Source of the DNA: Desulfuromonadaceae bacterium UBA2294
Lineage (GTDB): Bacteria; Desulfobacterota; Desulfuromonadia; Desulfuromonadales; UBA2294
Direction of reading: 5' to 3'
Assembly: GCA_002345625.1 (NCBI GenBank)
Contig: DDWE01000158.1
Coordinates: 1-51,634, forward strand
Length of the DNA: 51,634 nucleotides
Part shown: positions 6,908-15,732 of the stretch, in pieces
How the letters are laid out: the number at the start of each line of letters is the position of its first letter
How positions within the stretch are numbered: the stretch's first letter is position 1
The notes under the pieces: model-generated
What the model saw: the letters and a program-made list of their open reading frames with translations, nothing else
The model's database searches: none
Told to the model about the DNA's origin: nothing
Translations under genes and position numbers: made by a program

Positions 6908-7876
6908 TTACAGGGAGTCTTGCCGGTCTTCAACCAGTCGACGAAGTTTTTCAATACTTTTAGATTCAATCTGCCGAATGCGCTCACGGGTAACGCCGAA
7001 TTTCCGGCCGATGGTATCGAGAGTTTGCGGCTCACGGTCATTAAGGCCGAAGCGCAATTCGAGTATTTCCTGCTCATTTTCCGGCAAAGTCGACAGCCAA
7101 TCGGAGACATGCGCATATTTATTCAGCTCTTCAATCAATGCTGCCGGGTTCGTAGCATTGGTATCTTCGACCGTATCAATCAGGGAGTAATCGCTGTTCT
7201 CTCCCATCGGGTGTTCGATGGAATAGGTCTTTTTAACCAGGGTCATCAATCGCCCTACATGTTGCGGATCGACCCCCATCACCTCGGCAACCTCTTCGGG
7301 CTCAGGGTCACGATTGAGTTTGGTCACCAGTTCCCTGACAATTTTAAGACATTTGTTTATATCGTCAGAGACATGAACCGGTAGTCGAATGGTACGACTC
7401 TGATTAACCAGTGCGCGCTCGATTGACTGCCGAATCCACCAGGTCGCATAGGTGGAAAAGCGGCATTCTTTACTGACCTGAAACCGCTCAACCGCCTTGA
7501 TCAAACCGACATTCCCCTCCTCGATCAGGTCGAGGAATGGCAGTCCACGATTCATATAACGTTTGGCGATTTTGACCACCAGTCGTAAATTTGACTCAAT
7601 CATGCGTGCCCGGGCTGCTTCATCCCCTGTCGCAATAAGATTGGCAAGATCCCGCTCTTCCTGAGCGGTCAACAGTGTCCCTTTTTGAATCTCTTTCAGG
7701 TAAAGCTTGATCGCGTCTCCGTAATGGCTCTCTTCGCTCTCAGCCACCTCGATTTCAACGTCATCATCCGCGTCGTCGTCCTCAAACCCATCCGATTCTG
7801 CTGAAGCCTGAAAATCGACATCCTGTTCAGAATCATCACTGGTTTCGGAATCAATGTCCTGATCGTCTTCGTTCAC
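6908..7876 (-). CDS. rpoS: RNA polymerase sigma factor RpoS
   Basis: A 322-residue group 2 sigma-70-family factor. A very acidic N-terminal leader (about residues 1-50) precedes region 1.2 (DAIKLYLKEIQ), region 2 with FSTYATWWIRQSIERAL, region 3 and region 4.2 (FGVTRERIRQIESKSIEKLR). Lack of a large region 1.1 and its place directly after nlpD point to RpoS and not RpoD. RpoS directs stationary-phase and stress transcription, and in Geobacter also affects metal respiration. The start is GTG preceded by AGGGGGAG. In other bacteria a main rpoS promoter lies inside nlpD; that cannot be confirmed here. The acidic head is longer than in enterobacteria. Confidence 0.95.
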   Translation of the reverse strand: MNEDDQDIDSETSDDSEQDVDFQASAESDGFEDDDADDDVEIEVAESEESHYGDAIKLYLKEIQKGTLLTAQEERDLANLIATGDEAARARMIESNLRLVVKIAKRYMNRGLPFLDLIEEGNVGLIKAVERFQVSKECRFSTYATWWIRQSIERALVNQSRTIRLPVHVSDDINKCLKIVRELVTKLNRDPEPEEVAEVMGVDPQHVGRLMTLVKKTYSIEHPMGENSDYSLIDTVEDTNATNPAALIEELNKYAHVSDWLSTLPENEQEILELRFGLNDREPQTLDTIGRKFGVTRERIRQIESKSIEKLRRLVEDRQDSL

Positions 7877-7924
7877 ATCTCCCCCTATCGGTTAGAGAGC
7901 TGAAATACTAGAAACCTGCATGTG

Positions 7925-8710
7925 TTATGGCAAGTAAAAAATGGGGTCGACCGGCTTTTTACCCTGCCTAATTTCAAAGTAAAGCCGGACACTTCCGCCG
8001 GCAGGCGGAACTCCGGCAAGGGCAATTTTCTCACCTTTACTGACAAATGCCCCCACATCGACCAGATTCTTACGGTTGTAACCGTAAACCGTAAACAGGG
8101 TATCATCATGGCGGATAATAATGAGATTACCGTAACCGGTAATCCCGTCACCACTGTAAATCACCTTTCCGGCTGCCGCTGAGGCGACCGGAGTATCGGC
8201 CGCAACCGCGATTTCGAGCCCTTTACTCCCACCGGTCCGAGTATCGAATTTCTTAACCACTGAACCACGGACCGGCCAGATCAATTTACCCTTGGCAAGG
8301 GTTGTAGCGGATCTGGGTTCAGGAGCAACCGACTTTACCGAAGGCGGGCGGGATGTCGCTGCCGGCTTTTCTGTTGGCTTTGCGGTTGCCGTAGCAGGTG
8401 AAGCGGATTTCGATATCGCCCGTTTTTTAATCGGTGATGGATCGACAATATCTGGATGAATCGTCACCGGAACAGCAATCGTATGGCTGGCGCCCGGTAT
8501 ATAAATTCGTTCACCAACTCTTAATTGAGTCGGATCACTGATCCGGTTGATGCGTGCCAGATACTGCTCATCAACACCATAAACCTTGCTGATGGTATAC
8601 AGGGTCTGCCCTTTGGCAACGACATGATAAACCGATGACGACCGCGAGCCGGCACACGACGTCACGAAAGGTAAAAACAGAAACAAGACTATGAACAGGT
8701 TCCTACGCAT
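7925..8710 (-). CDS. nlpD: NlpD-like lipoprotein (LysM + catalytically degenerate LytM/M23)
   Basis: A 261-residue lipoprotein. The signal peptide ends in a lipobox FVTSC (Cys19). One LysM domain at about residues 28-73 (KGQTLYTISKVYGV) binds peptidoglycan, followed by a Pro/Ala/Thr/Lys linker and an M23 domain at about 140-261. The metal ligands of active M23 peptidases are replaced: the usual HxGxD reads KGLEI and the usual HxH reads RLY. As in E. coli NlpD, it should therefore activate a cell-wall amidase and not cut glycan peptides itself. AAGGAT precedes the ATG. It sits directly upstream of rpoS. Confidence 0.92.
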   Translation of the reverse strand: MRRNLFIVLFLFLPFVTSCAGSRSSSVYHVVAKGQTLYTISKVYGVDEQYLARINRISDPTQLRVGERIYIPGASHTIAVPVTIHPDIVDPSPIKKRAISKSASPATATAKPTEKPAATSRPPSVKSVAPEPRSATTLAKGKLIWPVRGSVVKKFDTRTGGSKGLEIAVAADTPVASAAAGKVIYSGDGITGYGNLIIIRHDDTLFTVYGYNRKNLVDVGAFVSKGEKIALAGVPPAGGSVRLYFEIRQGKKPVDPIFYLP

Positions 8711-8768
8711 CGATCCTTCGCAGTGAATGTGATGCCACTCTAGCGAAAAAGAAGCAACAAGGTCAACT

Positions 8769-9359
8769 TCAGAGCAGGCGGACGATAAAGAAGCTGCCGA
8801 TCAAAACCAGGGTCACGCCGATCGCCAACCAGTCAAAATAGCGTTCAATAAAGGCCCGCATCGGACTCCCGTAATGCTTCAGCAGCCAGGCAACAAGAAA
8901 AAAACGGCTGCTGCGGCCAACCAGCGAGGCAATGACAAAGACCGGGAACGAAAGGTTAAACACGCCGGCCCCGATCGTAATCAGCTTATACGGAATCGGA
9001 GTAAAACCGGCAGTAAAAACGACCAGAAAATCGTAGCGGGCAAACAGTTCCTGCGCCCTGGCAAAGCCCTGTGGTGAAAAACCCGGAATATAGCTGAAAA
9101 AGAAATCAGCGAGAAACTGCCACAGCAAGAAGCCGATCGCATAGCCCAAAACACCTCCGAGTACGGAACCGAATGAAGCGAGCAAGGCATAGCGCATGGC
9201 ACTGAGTGGCTGCGACAAAGTCAGCGCGATCAGCAACACATCGGGAGGAATGGGGAAGACCGAAGATTCGATGAAGGCGAGTAAAAACAGGCCGGCACCG
9301 GCGTAACGATAATCCGCCCAACCGAGCACCCAATCATACAGGCGACGCACGACTTTCAT
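8769..9359 (-). CDS. DedA/YqaA-type membrane protein (SNARE-associated domain)
   Basis: A 196-residue inner-membrane protein. FLLAFIESSVFPIPPDVLLIALTL and the later FTPIPYKLITIGAGVF are DedA-superfamily signatures, closest to the YqaA subgroup. The superfamily is linked to lipid or undecaprenyl-phosphate carrier flipping and membrane potential; the exact substrate here is unknown. The ATG at 9359 shares a base with the pcm stop (TGATG) and has AGGAGAGG upstream. An in-frame upstream start inside pcm has no such support. Its position between pcm and nlpD interrupts the order common in gammaproteobacteria. Confidence 0.88.
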   Translation of the reverse strand: MKVVRRLYDWVLGWADYRYAGAGLFLLAFIESSVFPIPPDVLLIALTLSQPLSAMRYALLASFGSVLGGVLGYAIGFLLWQFLADFFFSYIPGFSPQGFARAQELFARYDFLVVFTAGFTPIPYKLITIGAGVFNLSFPVFVIASLVGRSSRFFLVAWLLKHYGSPMRAFIERYFDWLAIGVTLVLIGSFFIVRLL

Positions 9360-10009
9360 CAACCCTCTCCTGACCAGCCATGCTCTCCGATCAGCGGCAC
9401 AAACCGACAATCCAGAAGGGGCTCATCATCGAAACGTTGTTCACTGCGGCGTGTTATCCGATGCAGGACCTGGACTGCGCGATCACCAACCGGGATCACC
9501 AGACGGCCACCGATCGCCAATTGCCGGCGCAGTGAGTCGGGGACATGTGGCGCTCCGGCGGTTGTAATAATTGCATCAAACGGCGCCTCGTCTTCCCAAC
9601 CAAAGGTTCCATCACTGACGCGGATATGAACATTATAGGCACCAATGCCATCCAGGGCGCGGCGGGCGTTGCGAGCCAGATCGGAGATACGCTCCACGCT
9701 ATAAACCTGTCGGGCAATACGGCTGAGAATACCCGCCTGATAACCGGAACCGGTACCAATTTCAAGAACACGTTCACCTCCCTGCAACTGGAGAGCGGCC
9801 GTCATATAAGCGACGATAAACGGCTGTGAAATTGTCTGTTTGTGCCCGATCGGCAGGGGGAAATCACTGTAGGCCTGATCAGCAAGGCCCGGATCGACAA
9901 AACGTTGACGCGGCACTTCAAGCAATGCTGCCAGCGTCAGCGCATCAGTGACACCCCGACGCTTAACCTGTTGTTCAATCATCCGCCGGCGGGCGATCAC
10001 GTAATCCAT
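9359..10009 (-). CDS. pcm: Protein-L-isoaspartate O-methyltransferase
   Basis: A 216-residue SAM-dependent methyltransferase that starts repair of isoaspartyl residues in aged proteins. The SAM motif VLEIGTGSGYQAGIL, the substrate motif GHKQTISQP and the region AIITTAGAPHVPDSL define the family, and the length is typical. The ATG lies four bases after the surE stop, so translation is probably coupled, and a clear Shine-Dalgarno is missing. It sits in a surE-pcm-nlpD-rpoS-type survival cluster. Confidence 0.96.
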   Translation of the reverse strand: MDYVIARRRMIEQQVKRRGVTDALTLAALLEVPRQRFVDPGLADQAYSDFPLPIGHKQTISQPFIVAYMTAALQLQGGERVLEIGTGSGYQAGILSRIARQVYSVERISDLARNARRALDGIGAYNVHIRVSDGTFGWEDEAPFDAIITTAGAPHVPDSLRRQLAIGGRLVIPVGDRAVQVLHRITRRSEQRFDDEPLLDCRFVPLIGEHGWSGEG

Positions 10010-10012
10010 AGA

Positions 10013-10768
10013 TCAATCCGGCTTCTGAAGATCGAAATCCCAGGTGGAGAGGACATCGAAAGAACGAAAATTGGTCAAATCGAGATGTAAGGGGGTGACG
10101 GAAATACTGCCATGACAGATGGCATGAAAATCGGTACCGGCAACATCGAAAAAATTCAGATCACCACCACCAATCCAATAATAGGCCCGGCCCCGCGGAT
10201 CGATCTTTTTTTCGACTTTGTCGCAGTAACGTCGCTTTCCCTGGCGAGTCAGCTGGACCGAGGCGGGTTGTCCAGCCGGTACATTGACGTTGAGAAAAGT
10301 ATCGATGGGTAGTCCACGGGAGTGAACGGTTTGAGCAAGACCGGCAGCGAATACAGCGGCAACCGTAAAATCTTCACGGCGGAACGTCGAAGCGTCAAGA
10401 GAGATGGCGAAGGCCGGCACACCCATCAACGTTGCTTCCATAGCGGCGGCCACGGTACCGGAGTAGGTGACATCGTCTCCCATATTACCGCCCCGATTAA
10501 TGCCTGAAACGACCAGATCGGGCCTGGTTGAGAAAAGTCCATGAATGCCAAGGTTGACACAATCGGTTGGGGTCCCCGAAATAGCAAAATATCCAGGAGA
10601 AATTTCGTCTGCGCGCAGCGGCGCGTGCAGGGTCAGAGAGTGACCGATAGCACTACGTTCGCGATCAGGAGCGACAACAACAACCTCACCAACGGTTGAT
10701 AACGCCTCGGCGAGCGCGATAATCCCCGGGGAATGGATTCCGTCGTCGTTGGTCACCAGTATCCGCAA
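10013..10768 (-). CDS. surE: 5'/3'-nucleotidase SurE
   Basis: A 251-residue metal-dependent nucleotide phosphatase. The N-terminal active-site loop RILVTNDDGIHSPGI and the later VSGINRGGNMGDDVTYSGTV are family signatures. The start codon is TTG, set by AAAGG upstream; no ATG in frame fits the conserved N-terminus. It begins ten bases after the MerR-type gene and ends four bases before pcm, forming one unit with them. Confidence 0.95.
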   Translation of the reverse strand: MRILVTNDDGIHSPGIIALAEALSTVGEVVVVAPDRERSAIGHSLTLHAPLRADEISPGYFAISGTPTDCVNLGIHGLFSTRPDLVVSGINRGGNMGDDVTYSGTVAAAMEATLMGVPAFAISLDASTFRREDFTVAAVFAAGLAQTVHSRGLPIDTFLNVNVPAGQPASVQLTRQGKRRYCDKVEKKIDPRGRAYYWIGGGDLNFFDVAGTDFHAICHGSISVTPLHLDLTNFRSFDVLSTWDFDLQKPD

Positions 10769-10778
10769 AAAAAGACCT

Positions 10779-11225
10779 TTACTCCCCGGATGGGGCCTTG
10801 GACAGGGAGTTACGCAGAGCTTCGAGATCTGAACGGATTTCGTTCAGCAACCGACTATCGAGACCGGAAACCAGAGGCAAAAGCATCTGATTCGGATCAT
10901 CGGGTTCCGTTAGAGCCGATAAGGCAGAAGCCGGCTTCGGTGCCTGGGCCAGAGAGGAGTTAGCAACAGGTTTGCGACGGCTCTCTTCGCGCAATTTTTT
11001 TCGGGCACCGGCAATTGTAAAACCTTGATTGTGCAACAGGTCCTTCAGCTTGAGGACAAGTTCGATGTCCTTGCGCGTATACTTGCGCTGCTGACTGCGG
11101 CTCTTGCCTGGACGAAAATTGCCGAACTCGGATTCCCAGTAGCGCAGCACATGCGGCTTCACCCCGGCGAGTTCGGCAACTTCCCCAATTTTGAAATAGA
11201 GTTTGTCCGGGATCTGAACGTCCAT
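10779..11225 (-). CDS. MerR-family transcriptional regulator
   Basis: A 148-residue protein with a MerR-type winged helix at residues 9-75 (FKIGEVAELAGVKPHVLRYWESEF), followed by a Pro/Ala linker and a short helical tail. There are no C-terminal cysteines for metal sensing, so the effector is unknown. A MerR-like gene in this place, directly after ihfA and before surE, is common in deltaproteobacteria and also follows pheT-ihfA in many genomes. It starts 19 bases after the ihfA stop. The ATG lacks a good ribosome site, which suggests coupling to ihfA. Confidence 0.88.
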   Translation of the reverse strand: MDVQIPDKLYFKIGEVAELAGVKPHVLRYWESEFGNFRPGKSRSQQRKYTRKDIELVLKLKDLLHNQGFTIAGARKKLREESRRKPVANSSLAQAPKPASALSALTEPDDPNQMLLPLVSGLDSRLLNEIRSDLEALRNSLSKAPSGE

Positions 11226-11244
11226 ATGGATGGCGGCGCTAAGC

Positions 11245-11523
11245 CTAACCTCCGTTTATGGCGCTTTTGAGAACCTGGCTCGGCTTGAAGGTTAAAATAC
11301 GACGCGAAGAGATCTCAATCTCTTCACCCGTCTGGGGATTGCGTCCCCGCCGTGTCGATTTTTCCTTAACGACGAAATTACCAAAACCGGCAATCTTGAT
11401 CTTCTCGCCGTCTTCAAGCGTCGACTTGATCAGATCGAATACCGTCTCGATGATTTCGGCGGAATCCTTCTTGGAAAAACCAGTTTTTTGATAAACGCTC
11501 TCTACCAAGTCAGCCTTGGTCAT
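11245..11523 (-). CDS. ihfA: Integration host factor alpha subunit
   Basis: A 92-residue DNA-bending protein of the HU/IHF family. MTKADLVESVYQKTGFSKKD and the beta-arm region RRGRNPQTGEEIEIS match IhfA. The ATG at 11523 has AGGAGGTG six bases upstream, while an upstream in-frame start lacks one, so the eight extra codons are excluded. IHF would pair with an IhfB subunit encoded elsewhere and often assists sigma-54 promoters such as the one at 1174. It lies downstream of pheT, as in E. coli, but with its own promoter at 11569-11597. Confidence 0.95.
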   Translation of the reverse strand: MTKADLVESVYQKTGFSKKDSAEIIETVFDLIKSTLEDGEKIKIAGFGNFVVKEKSTRRGRNPQTGEEIEISSRRILTFKPSQVLKSAINGG

Positions 11524-11568
11524 AGCCCACACCTCCTGAGTACGCACAGGCCATTGAATTTACACGGT

Positions 11569-11597
11569 TTTATACCACAACAAACGGCCGTACACAA
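11569..11597 (-). promoter_or_regulatory. Candidate sigma-70 promoter for ihfA
   Basis: Minus strand: TTGTGT (11597-11592), 17-base spacer, TATAAA (11574-11569). The start point would fall about 40 bases before the ihfA ATG. The -10 and spacing are good; the -35 matches four of six. Confidence 0.6.
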
Positions 11598-11637
11598 CCT
11601 GTTTTTTCATCTAAATGTTTCAACCGTCAATTCCGGC

Positions 11638-11661
11638 AAAAAACGTAGCAACTTTCTACGG
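11638..11661 (-). terminator. Weak hairpin with T-run after pheT
   Basis: On the minus strand CGTAG-AAAGTTG-CTACG is followed by six T residues, between pheT and the ihfA promoter. The stem is only five base pairs, so termination would be partial at best. Confidence 0.35.
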
Positions 11662-11747
11662 ACGACTGTCGCCATTGTCGAGCACTGAACCGCGCCGGCA
11701 CAGACACCTGCACACTGCACAAAACATACGACGGAGAGCCCAACCCT

Positions 11748-14153
11748 TTAGCGCAGACACGCTTTGAGGCGACTCTCCATCGAGCGGACAAGGCGGTCGT
11801 GAACCTTACTGATCTCTTCGTCAGTCAAGGTCCGCTCTGTTGAACGGTAACGAACCCGTACCGCCACACTCTTCTTCCCTTCAGGAATACCTTTGCCACT
11901 ATAAACATCAAAAATCACCGAACTTTCAATTAAGTTCGAACGAACACCAGCAATCGTCTCGGTAATAGTCGCAGCGCTGACTGACGAATCGAGCAGAAAT
12001 GCACTGTCACGATAAACATCAGGGAAACGGGAGATTGGCTGAATGCCGCTTATCGCATTGGCCTCCTGAATCAAGCTGGCAACATTGAGCTCAAACATGA
12101 AAACCGGATACGCGATGTCGTAATTCGCTAAAACTTTCGGGTGAACTTCGCCGAGCACGCCCAGACAACGATTCCGATGCATCAGTGTACACGACTTGCC
12201 GGCGTGCAGATAAGGTTCGCCGGTTGCATTTGACCAGGACGCGCCTTCAATATGCAGCACCTCAAGCAACTGCTCCACCGCCCCTTTCAAATCGTAAAAA
12301 TCGACCGGCTCCTCTGTCTGGCACCAACCGAGTGGCGCGCGGCGGCCACAGAGCACAGCAGCAAGATGCAGGGTCTCTTCCGGCAATTCCGTGCCATGGA
12401 CCGGGCGAAAAACCGGACGCAGCTCAAACAGAGACAAATCATTTGAACGATAAGCGATATTGCGTGCCGCAGTCTCCAGCAGACTCGGCAACAAAAGAGT
12501 ACGCATGACCGACTGATCTTCGGTCAACGGGTTACGAACCACGGTATGAATTCGCCGTTCATCGTCGGCCGTGAGCAGAATTCGGTCGCTCACATCGGGA
12601 TGAACAAAGGAGTAATTGACGACCTCGGCGAACCCTTCTGCAACCATCAGGTCACGCAAACGACGCACCGTCCCCTGCCCGGCCGGTTCCGGATGTCCGG
12701 TCGAACACCCGGAAGGCATCGTTACCGGAATAAGGTCATACCCATTCAGACGCGCAACCTCCTCAATCAGATCTATTTCGCGCTCAAGATCCGGGCGGAA
12801 GGTCGGCACCCCGACAACAAGCTGGTCGGCATCGGCAGCGTGCTTAACGTCAAGACCGATAGACGACAGCAACCGGGAAACTTCCGCGGTCGACAAGGCC
12901 AGACCAAGGATGGCGTTAGTGCGCTTTGTGCTGATGATCAAAGAACGGTTTTCAATTTTGCGCGGGTAAGCATCGATCATCCCCTTACTGATCACGCCAT
13001 CAGCAAGTAGGGCAATTAATGCTGCCGCACGGTCGAGAGCGACGGGGACCATATTGATATCGGCACCACGTTCGAAACGATGCGACGAATCGGTATGAAT
13101 TCCGAGACGCTTACTCGTTCTGCGAATAGCGTAAGGCTCAAACCAGGCGCTTTCCAAAAGGACGTCAGTGGTCTCAGGACGAATCTCGGAGTTCTCGCCT
13201 CCCATCACACCGGCCAGAGCGACCGGCCCCTCACCGTCACAGATAGCAAGGTCATTGGTCGTGAGCTTGCGCACCTGACTGTCGAGGGTGGTAAAAGCGC
13301 TATCACCGGGACAGCGGACAACGATCTTGCCACCACGCAGCAGACTAAAATCGAAAGCATGCAGAGGATGGCCAAGCTCCATCATCACATAGTTGGTCAC
13401 ATCGACCACATTATTGATCGAACGCAGCCCGACCGCTTCAAGCCGGCGCACCAACCACTGCGGCGACGGGCCGATCTTTACCTTTCGGATCAGACGAGCC
13501 GCATAACGCGGGCACTTATCTGCATCCAGAATCTCGACAGAGGTTTCAGTCTGGATATTGGCACCGGTCTCCTGCAACGTGGCGTGCGGCACATGCAGAG
13601 TACCGGCGACCATTGCCGCTACTTCACGGGCAACACCGACAACACTCAGGCAATCGGCACGGTTAGGAGTGAGTCCGAGTTCAAAGCGGACATCGGTCAG
13701 GCCCAAAGCCTTGAAGACAGGTTGTCCGACTTGCAGATCGGTCGGCAGGATCATGATTCCGGCTGACTCATCTGCCAAACCAAGCTCCTTCTCAGAACAA
13801 AGCATCCCCTGCGACAATTGTCCGCGGATCTTCGATTCCTTAATTTTGAAGTCGCCAGGCAGGATCGTGCCGACTGTCGCCAGAGCAATCAAATCACCGC
13901 TACGGTGGTTGGTCGCCCCGCAAACAACCTGAACTTCGCCAGCACCGGTGTCGACACGGCAGACCGTGAGACGATCGGCGTCCGGATGTTGCGTCACATC
14001 GAGCAGGCGGGCGACAATAACGCCGTCGAGGCCAGCACCGAGCTTCTCCATGACATCAACTTCAAGGCCGGCCATGGTCAGGCGATGCGACAGCTCTTCC
14101 GGTGTCAGATCAAACTCGACAAACTCCTTCAACCAATTCCAGGTGACAACCAT
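11748..14153 (-). CDS. pheT: Phenylalanyl-tRNA synthetase beta subunit
   Basis: An 801-residue subunit of the alpha2-beta2 synthetase. It shows an N-terminal tRNA-binding OB domain (about residues 39-150), the B3/B4 editing domain (GENSEIRPETTDVLLESAWF), the B5 domain (ISTKRTNAILGL), a class II-like core and a C-terminal FDX-ACB domain (ISRFPDVYRDSAFLLD). Length and order are those of a full bacterial PheT. It starts 44 bases after pheS, with AAGG about ten bases before the ATG, and is followed by ihfA, the order known from E. coli. Confidence 0.97.
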   Translation of the reverse strand: MVVTWNWLKEFVEFDLTPEELSHRLTMAGLEVDVMEKLGAGLDGVIVARLLDVTQHPDADRLTVCRVDTGAGEVQVVCGATNHRSGDLIALATVGTILPGDFKIKESKIRGQLSQGMLCSEKELGLADESAGIMILPTDLQVGQPVFKALGLTDVRFELGLTPNRADCLSVVGVAREVAAMVAGTLHVPHATLQETGANIQTETSVEILDADKCPRYAARLIRKVKIGPSPQWLVRRLEAVGLRSINNVVDVTNYVMMELGHPLHAFDFSLLRGGKIVVRCPGDSAFTTLDSQVRKLTTNDLAICDGEGPVALAGVMGGENSEIRPETTDVLLESAWFEPYAIRRTSKRLGIHTDSSHRFERGADINMVPVALDRAAALIALLADGVISKGMIDAYPRKIENRSLIISTKRTNAILGLALSTAEVSRLLSSIGLDVKHAADADQLVVGVPTFRPDLEREIDLIEEVARLNGYDLIPVTMPSGCSTGHPEPAGQGTVRRLRDLMVAEGFAEVVNYSFVHPDVSDRILLTADDERRIHTVVRNPLTEDQSVMRTLLLPSLLETAARNIAYRSNDLSLFELRPVFRPVHGTELPEETLHLAAVLCGRRAPLGWCQTEEPVDFYDLKGAVEQLLEVLHIEGASWSNATGEPYLHAGKSCTLMHRNRCLGVLGEVHPKVLANYDIAYPVFMFELNVASLIQEANAISGIQPISRFPDVYRDSAFLLDSSVSAATITETIAGVRSNLIESSVIFDVYSGKGIPEGKKSVAVRVRYRSTERTLTDEEISKVHDRLVRSMESRLKACLR

Positions 14154-14197
14154 TGTTCAAGCCTTTTCGAGACAAGATGGTGCTAATGGTGAAATTC

Positions 14198-15217
14198 TCA
14201 AGCGAATTGCTGCAGAAAACGGACATCATTGCCAAAGAACAGGCGCAGATCACTAACGCCATATTTAAGCATGGCAATCCGTTCGACGCCCATACCGAAG
14301 GCAAAACCACTGTAAATATCGCTGTCGTAACCAACCGACTTGAACACCTCTGGGTCAATCATGCCGCTGCCGAGAATTTCGAGCCAGCCGGAATCCTTGC
14401 AGACGCGGCAGCCCTTGCCGCTACAGATCACGCACTGCATGTCGACTTCAGCACTCGGCTCGGTGAACGGGAAGAAAGAGGGACGAAAACGCACCCCGAT
14501 CTCGGCACCAAAATAGCGGGTGACAAAAGCAGTCAAAATACCTTTAAGATCGCCAAATGTCACATTGTGATCGACCAGAAACCCCTCGATCTGGTGGAAC
14601 ATGGGGCTATGAGTAATATCGGAGTCACGGCGATAAACCGTGCCCGGAGCAATCACGCGTACCGGCGGCTGGTGCTTGAGCATGGTACGTATCTGCACCG
14701 GCGAGGTATGTGTGCGCAAAACAACATCCTCACTGATATAGAACGTGTCCTGCATGTCGCGAGCCGGATGGTCCTTGGGCATATTCAGGGCTTCAAAATT
14801 GTAAAAATCCTTTTCGATCTCCGGCCCTTCAGCAACACCGAAGCCCAATGAAGCAAAAATAGCCGAAACATCCTGAGTCACTTGGGTAATCGGGTGAAGA
14901 CTGCCGAGTTGACGCCGCCGCCCCGGCAGGGTCACATCGATGCGCTCCCCTTCAATACGACGGGCAATCTCTTCTTCGCGCAGCACAGCAGAGCGCTCGG
15001 CGATCAAACTTTCCAGACTGTCCTTGACCGTATTGACCAGTGCGCCGATGACCGGACGCTCCTCAGCAGACAGAGCCCCCATCCCCTTCATCAGGGCGGT
15101 CAGCTCGCCTTTCCGGCCAAGCAGCTGTACACGCACTTCCTGCAGGACCGCATCACTCTGAGCCTGCATGACGGACTGTCGACCACTCTCCAGCAACTGT
15201 TCCAGACGTTGTTTCAT
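14198..15217 (-). CDS. pheS: Phenylalanyl-tRNA synthetase alpha subunit
   Basis: A 339-residue catalytic subunit. An N-terminal coiled coil (about residues 1-85) is followed by the class II core: motif 2 FYRRDSDITHSPMFHQIEG-like sequence (here VYRRDSDITHSPMFHQIEG), and motif 3 GFAFGMGVERIAML. The ATG at 15217 gives the usual length and begins MKQRLEQLLESG. An open frame continues 38 codons upstream through the rplT terminator and is not protein-like, so it is excluded. The ribosome site GGGA is weak and distant. Confidence 0.96.
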   Translation of the reverse strand: MKQRLEQLLESGRQSVMQAQSDAVLQEVRVQLLGRKGELTALMKGMGALSAEERPVIGALVNTVKDSLESLIAERSAVLREEEIARRIEGERIDVTLPGRRRQLGSLHPITQVTQDVSAIFASLGFGVAEGPEIEKDFYNFEALNMPKDHPARDMQDTFYISEDVVLRTHTSPVQIRTMLKHQPPVRVIAPGTVYRRDSDITHSPMFHQIEGFLVDHNVTFGDLKGILTAFVTRYFGAEIGVRFRPSFFPFTEPSAEVDMQCVICSGKGCRVCKDSGWLEILGSGMIDPEVFKSVGYDSDIYSGFAFGMGVERIAMLKYGVSDLRLFFGNDVRFLQQFA

Positions 15218-15301
15218 GCTTTGTATCCCATACAGGAGGGAATCAATGAAAAAAAGGACGATGACAGGGCGCACCCCGCATCGTTCACGTGCAAAACCCG
15301 T

Positions 15302-15339
15302 AAAAAAAAAGAGATGAGACCGCAGCCTCATCTCTTTTT
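15302..15339 (-). terminator. Terminator or attenuator between rplT and pheS
   Basis: Minus strand: 13-base stem AAAAAGAGATGAG/CTCATCTCTTTTT with an eight-base loop, followed by a continuous T-run. It begins 11 bases after the rplT stop. Some read-through or a separate promoter is needed for pheST, since no obvious promoter is seen in the 85 bases that follow. Confidence 0.85.
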
Positions 15340-15349
15340 CGTAAAAAAC

Positions 15350-15706
15350 TTACTGCAGTTGGGCTTTGGCCTTATCGACAATTACGGTAAACGCCGAAGG
15401 CTCGGTGGCCGCCAACTGGGCCAGGATTTTACGGTCAAGACCGATCTCGGCTTTTTTAAGGCCATGAATCAGTCGGCTGTAAGTCAAGCCATTGTCGCGG
15501 GCCGCAGCGTTGATACGGGCAATCCACAACGCCCGGAAATCACGTTTTTTAACTTTACGATCGCGAAATGCATACGCCAGTGCACGGTTAACAGCTTCCG
15601 TTGCACTCCGAAACAACTTGCCCCGGGCACCCCGGAAACCTTTAGCAAGTTTAAGGACCTTGTTCCGGCGGCGTCTCGCTTTGAATCCTCTTTTTACTCT
15701 TGGCAT
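15350..15706 (-). CDS. rplT: 50S ribosomal protein L20
   Basis: A 118-residue, very basic protein beginning MPRVKRGFKARRRRNKVLK, standard for L20 in sequence and length. L20 binds 23S rRNA early in 50S assembly and in several bacteria represses its own operon by binding the mRNA. AAGGAG precedes the ATG. The 105-base spacer before it is highly structured (15733-15795), and a terminator follows at 15302-15339. Confidence 0.98.
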   Translation of the reverse strand: MPRVKRGFKARRRRNKVLKLAKGFRGARGKLFRSATEAVNRALAYAFRDRKVKKRDFRALWIARINAAARDNGLTYSRLIHGLKKAEIGLDRKILAQLAATEPSAFTVIVDKAKAQLQ

Positions 15707-15732
15707 CTTAAAACTCCTTCAAGGTTAAAAAT

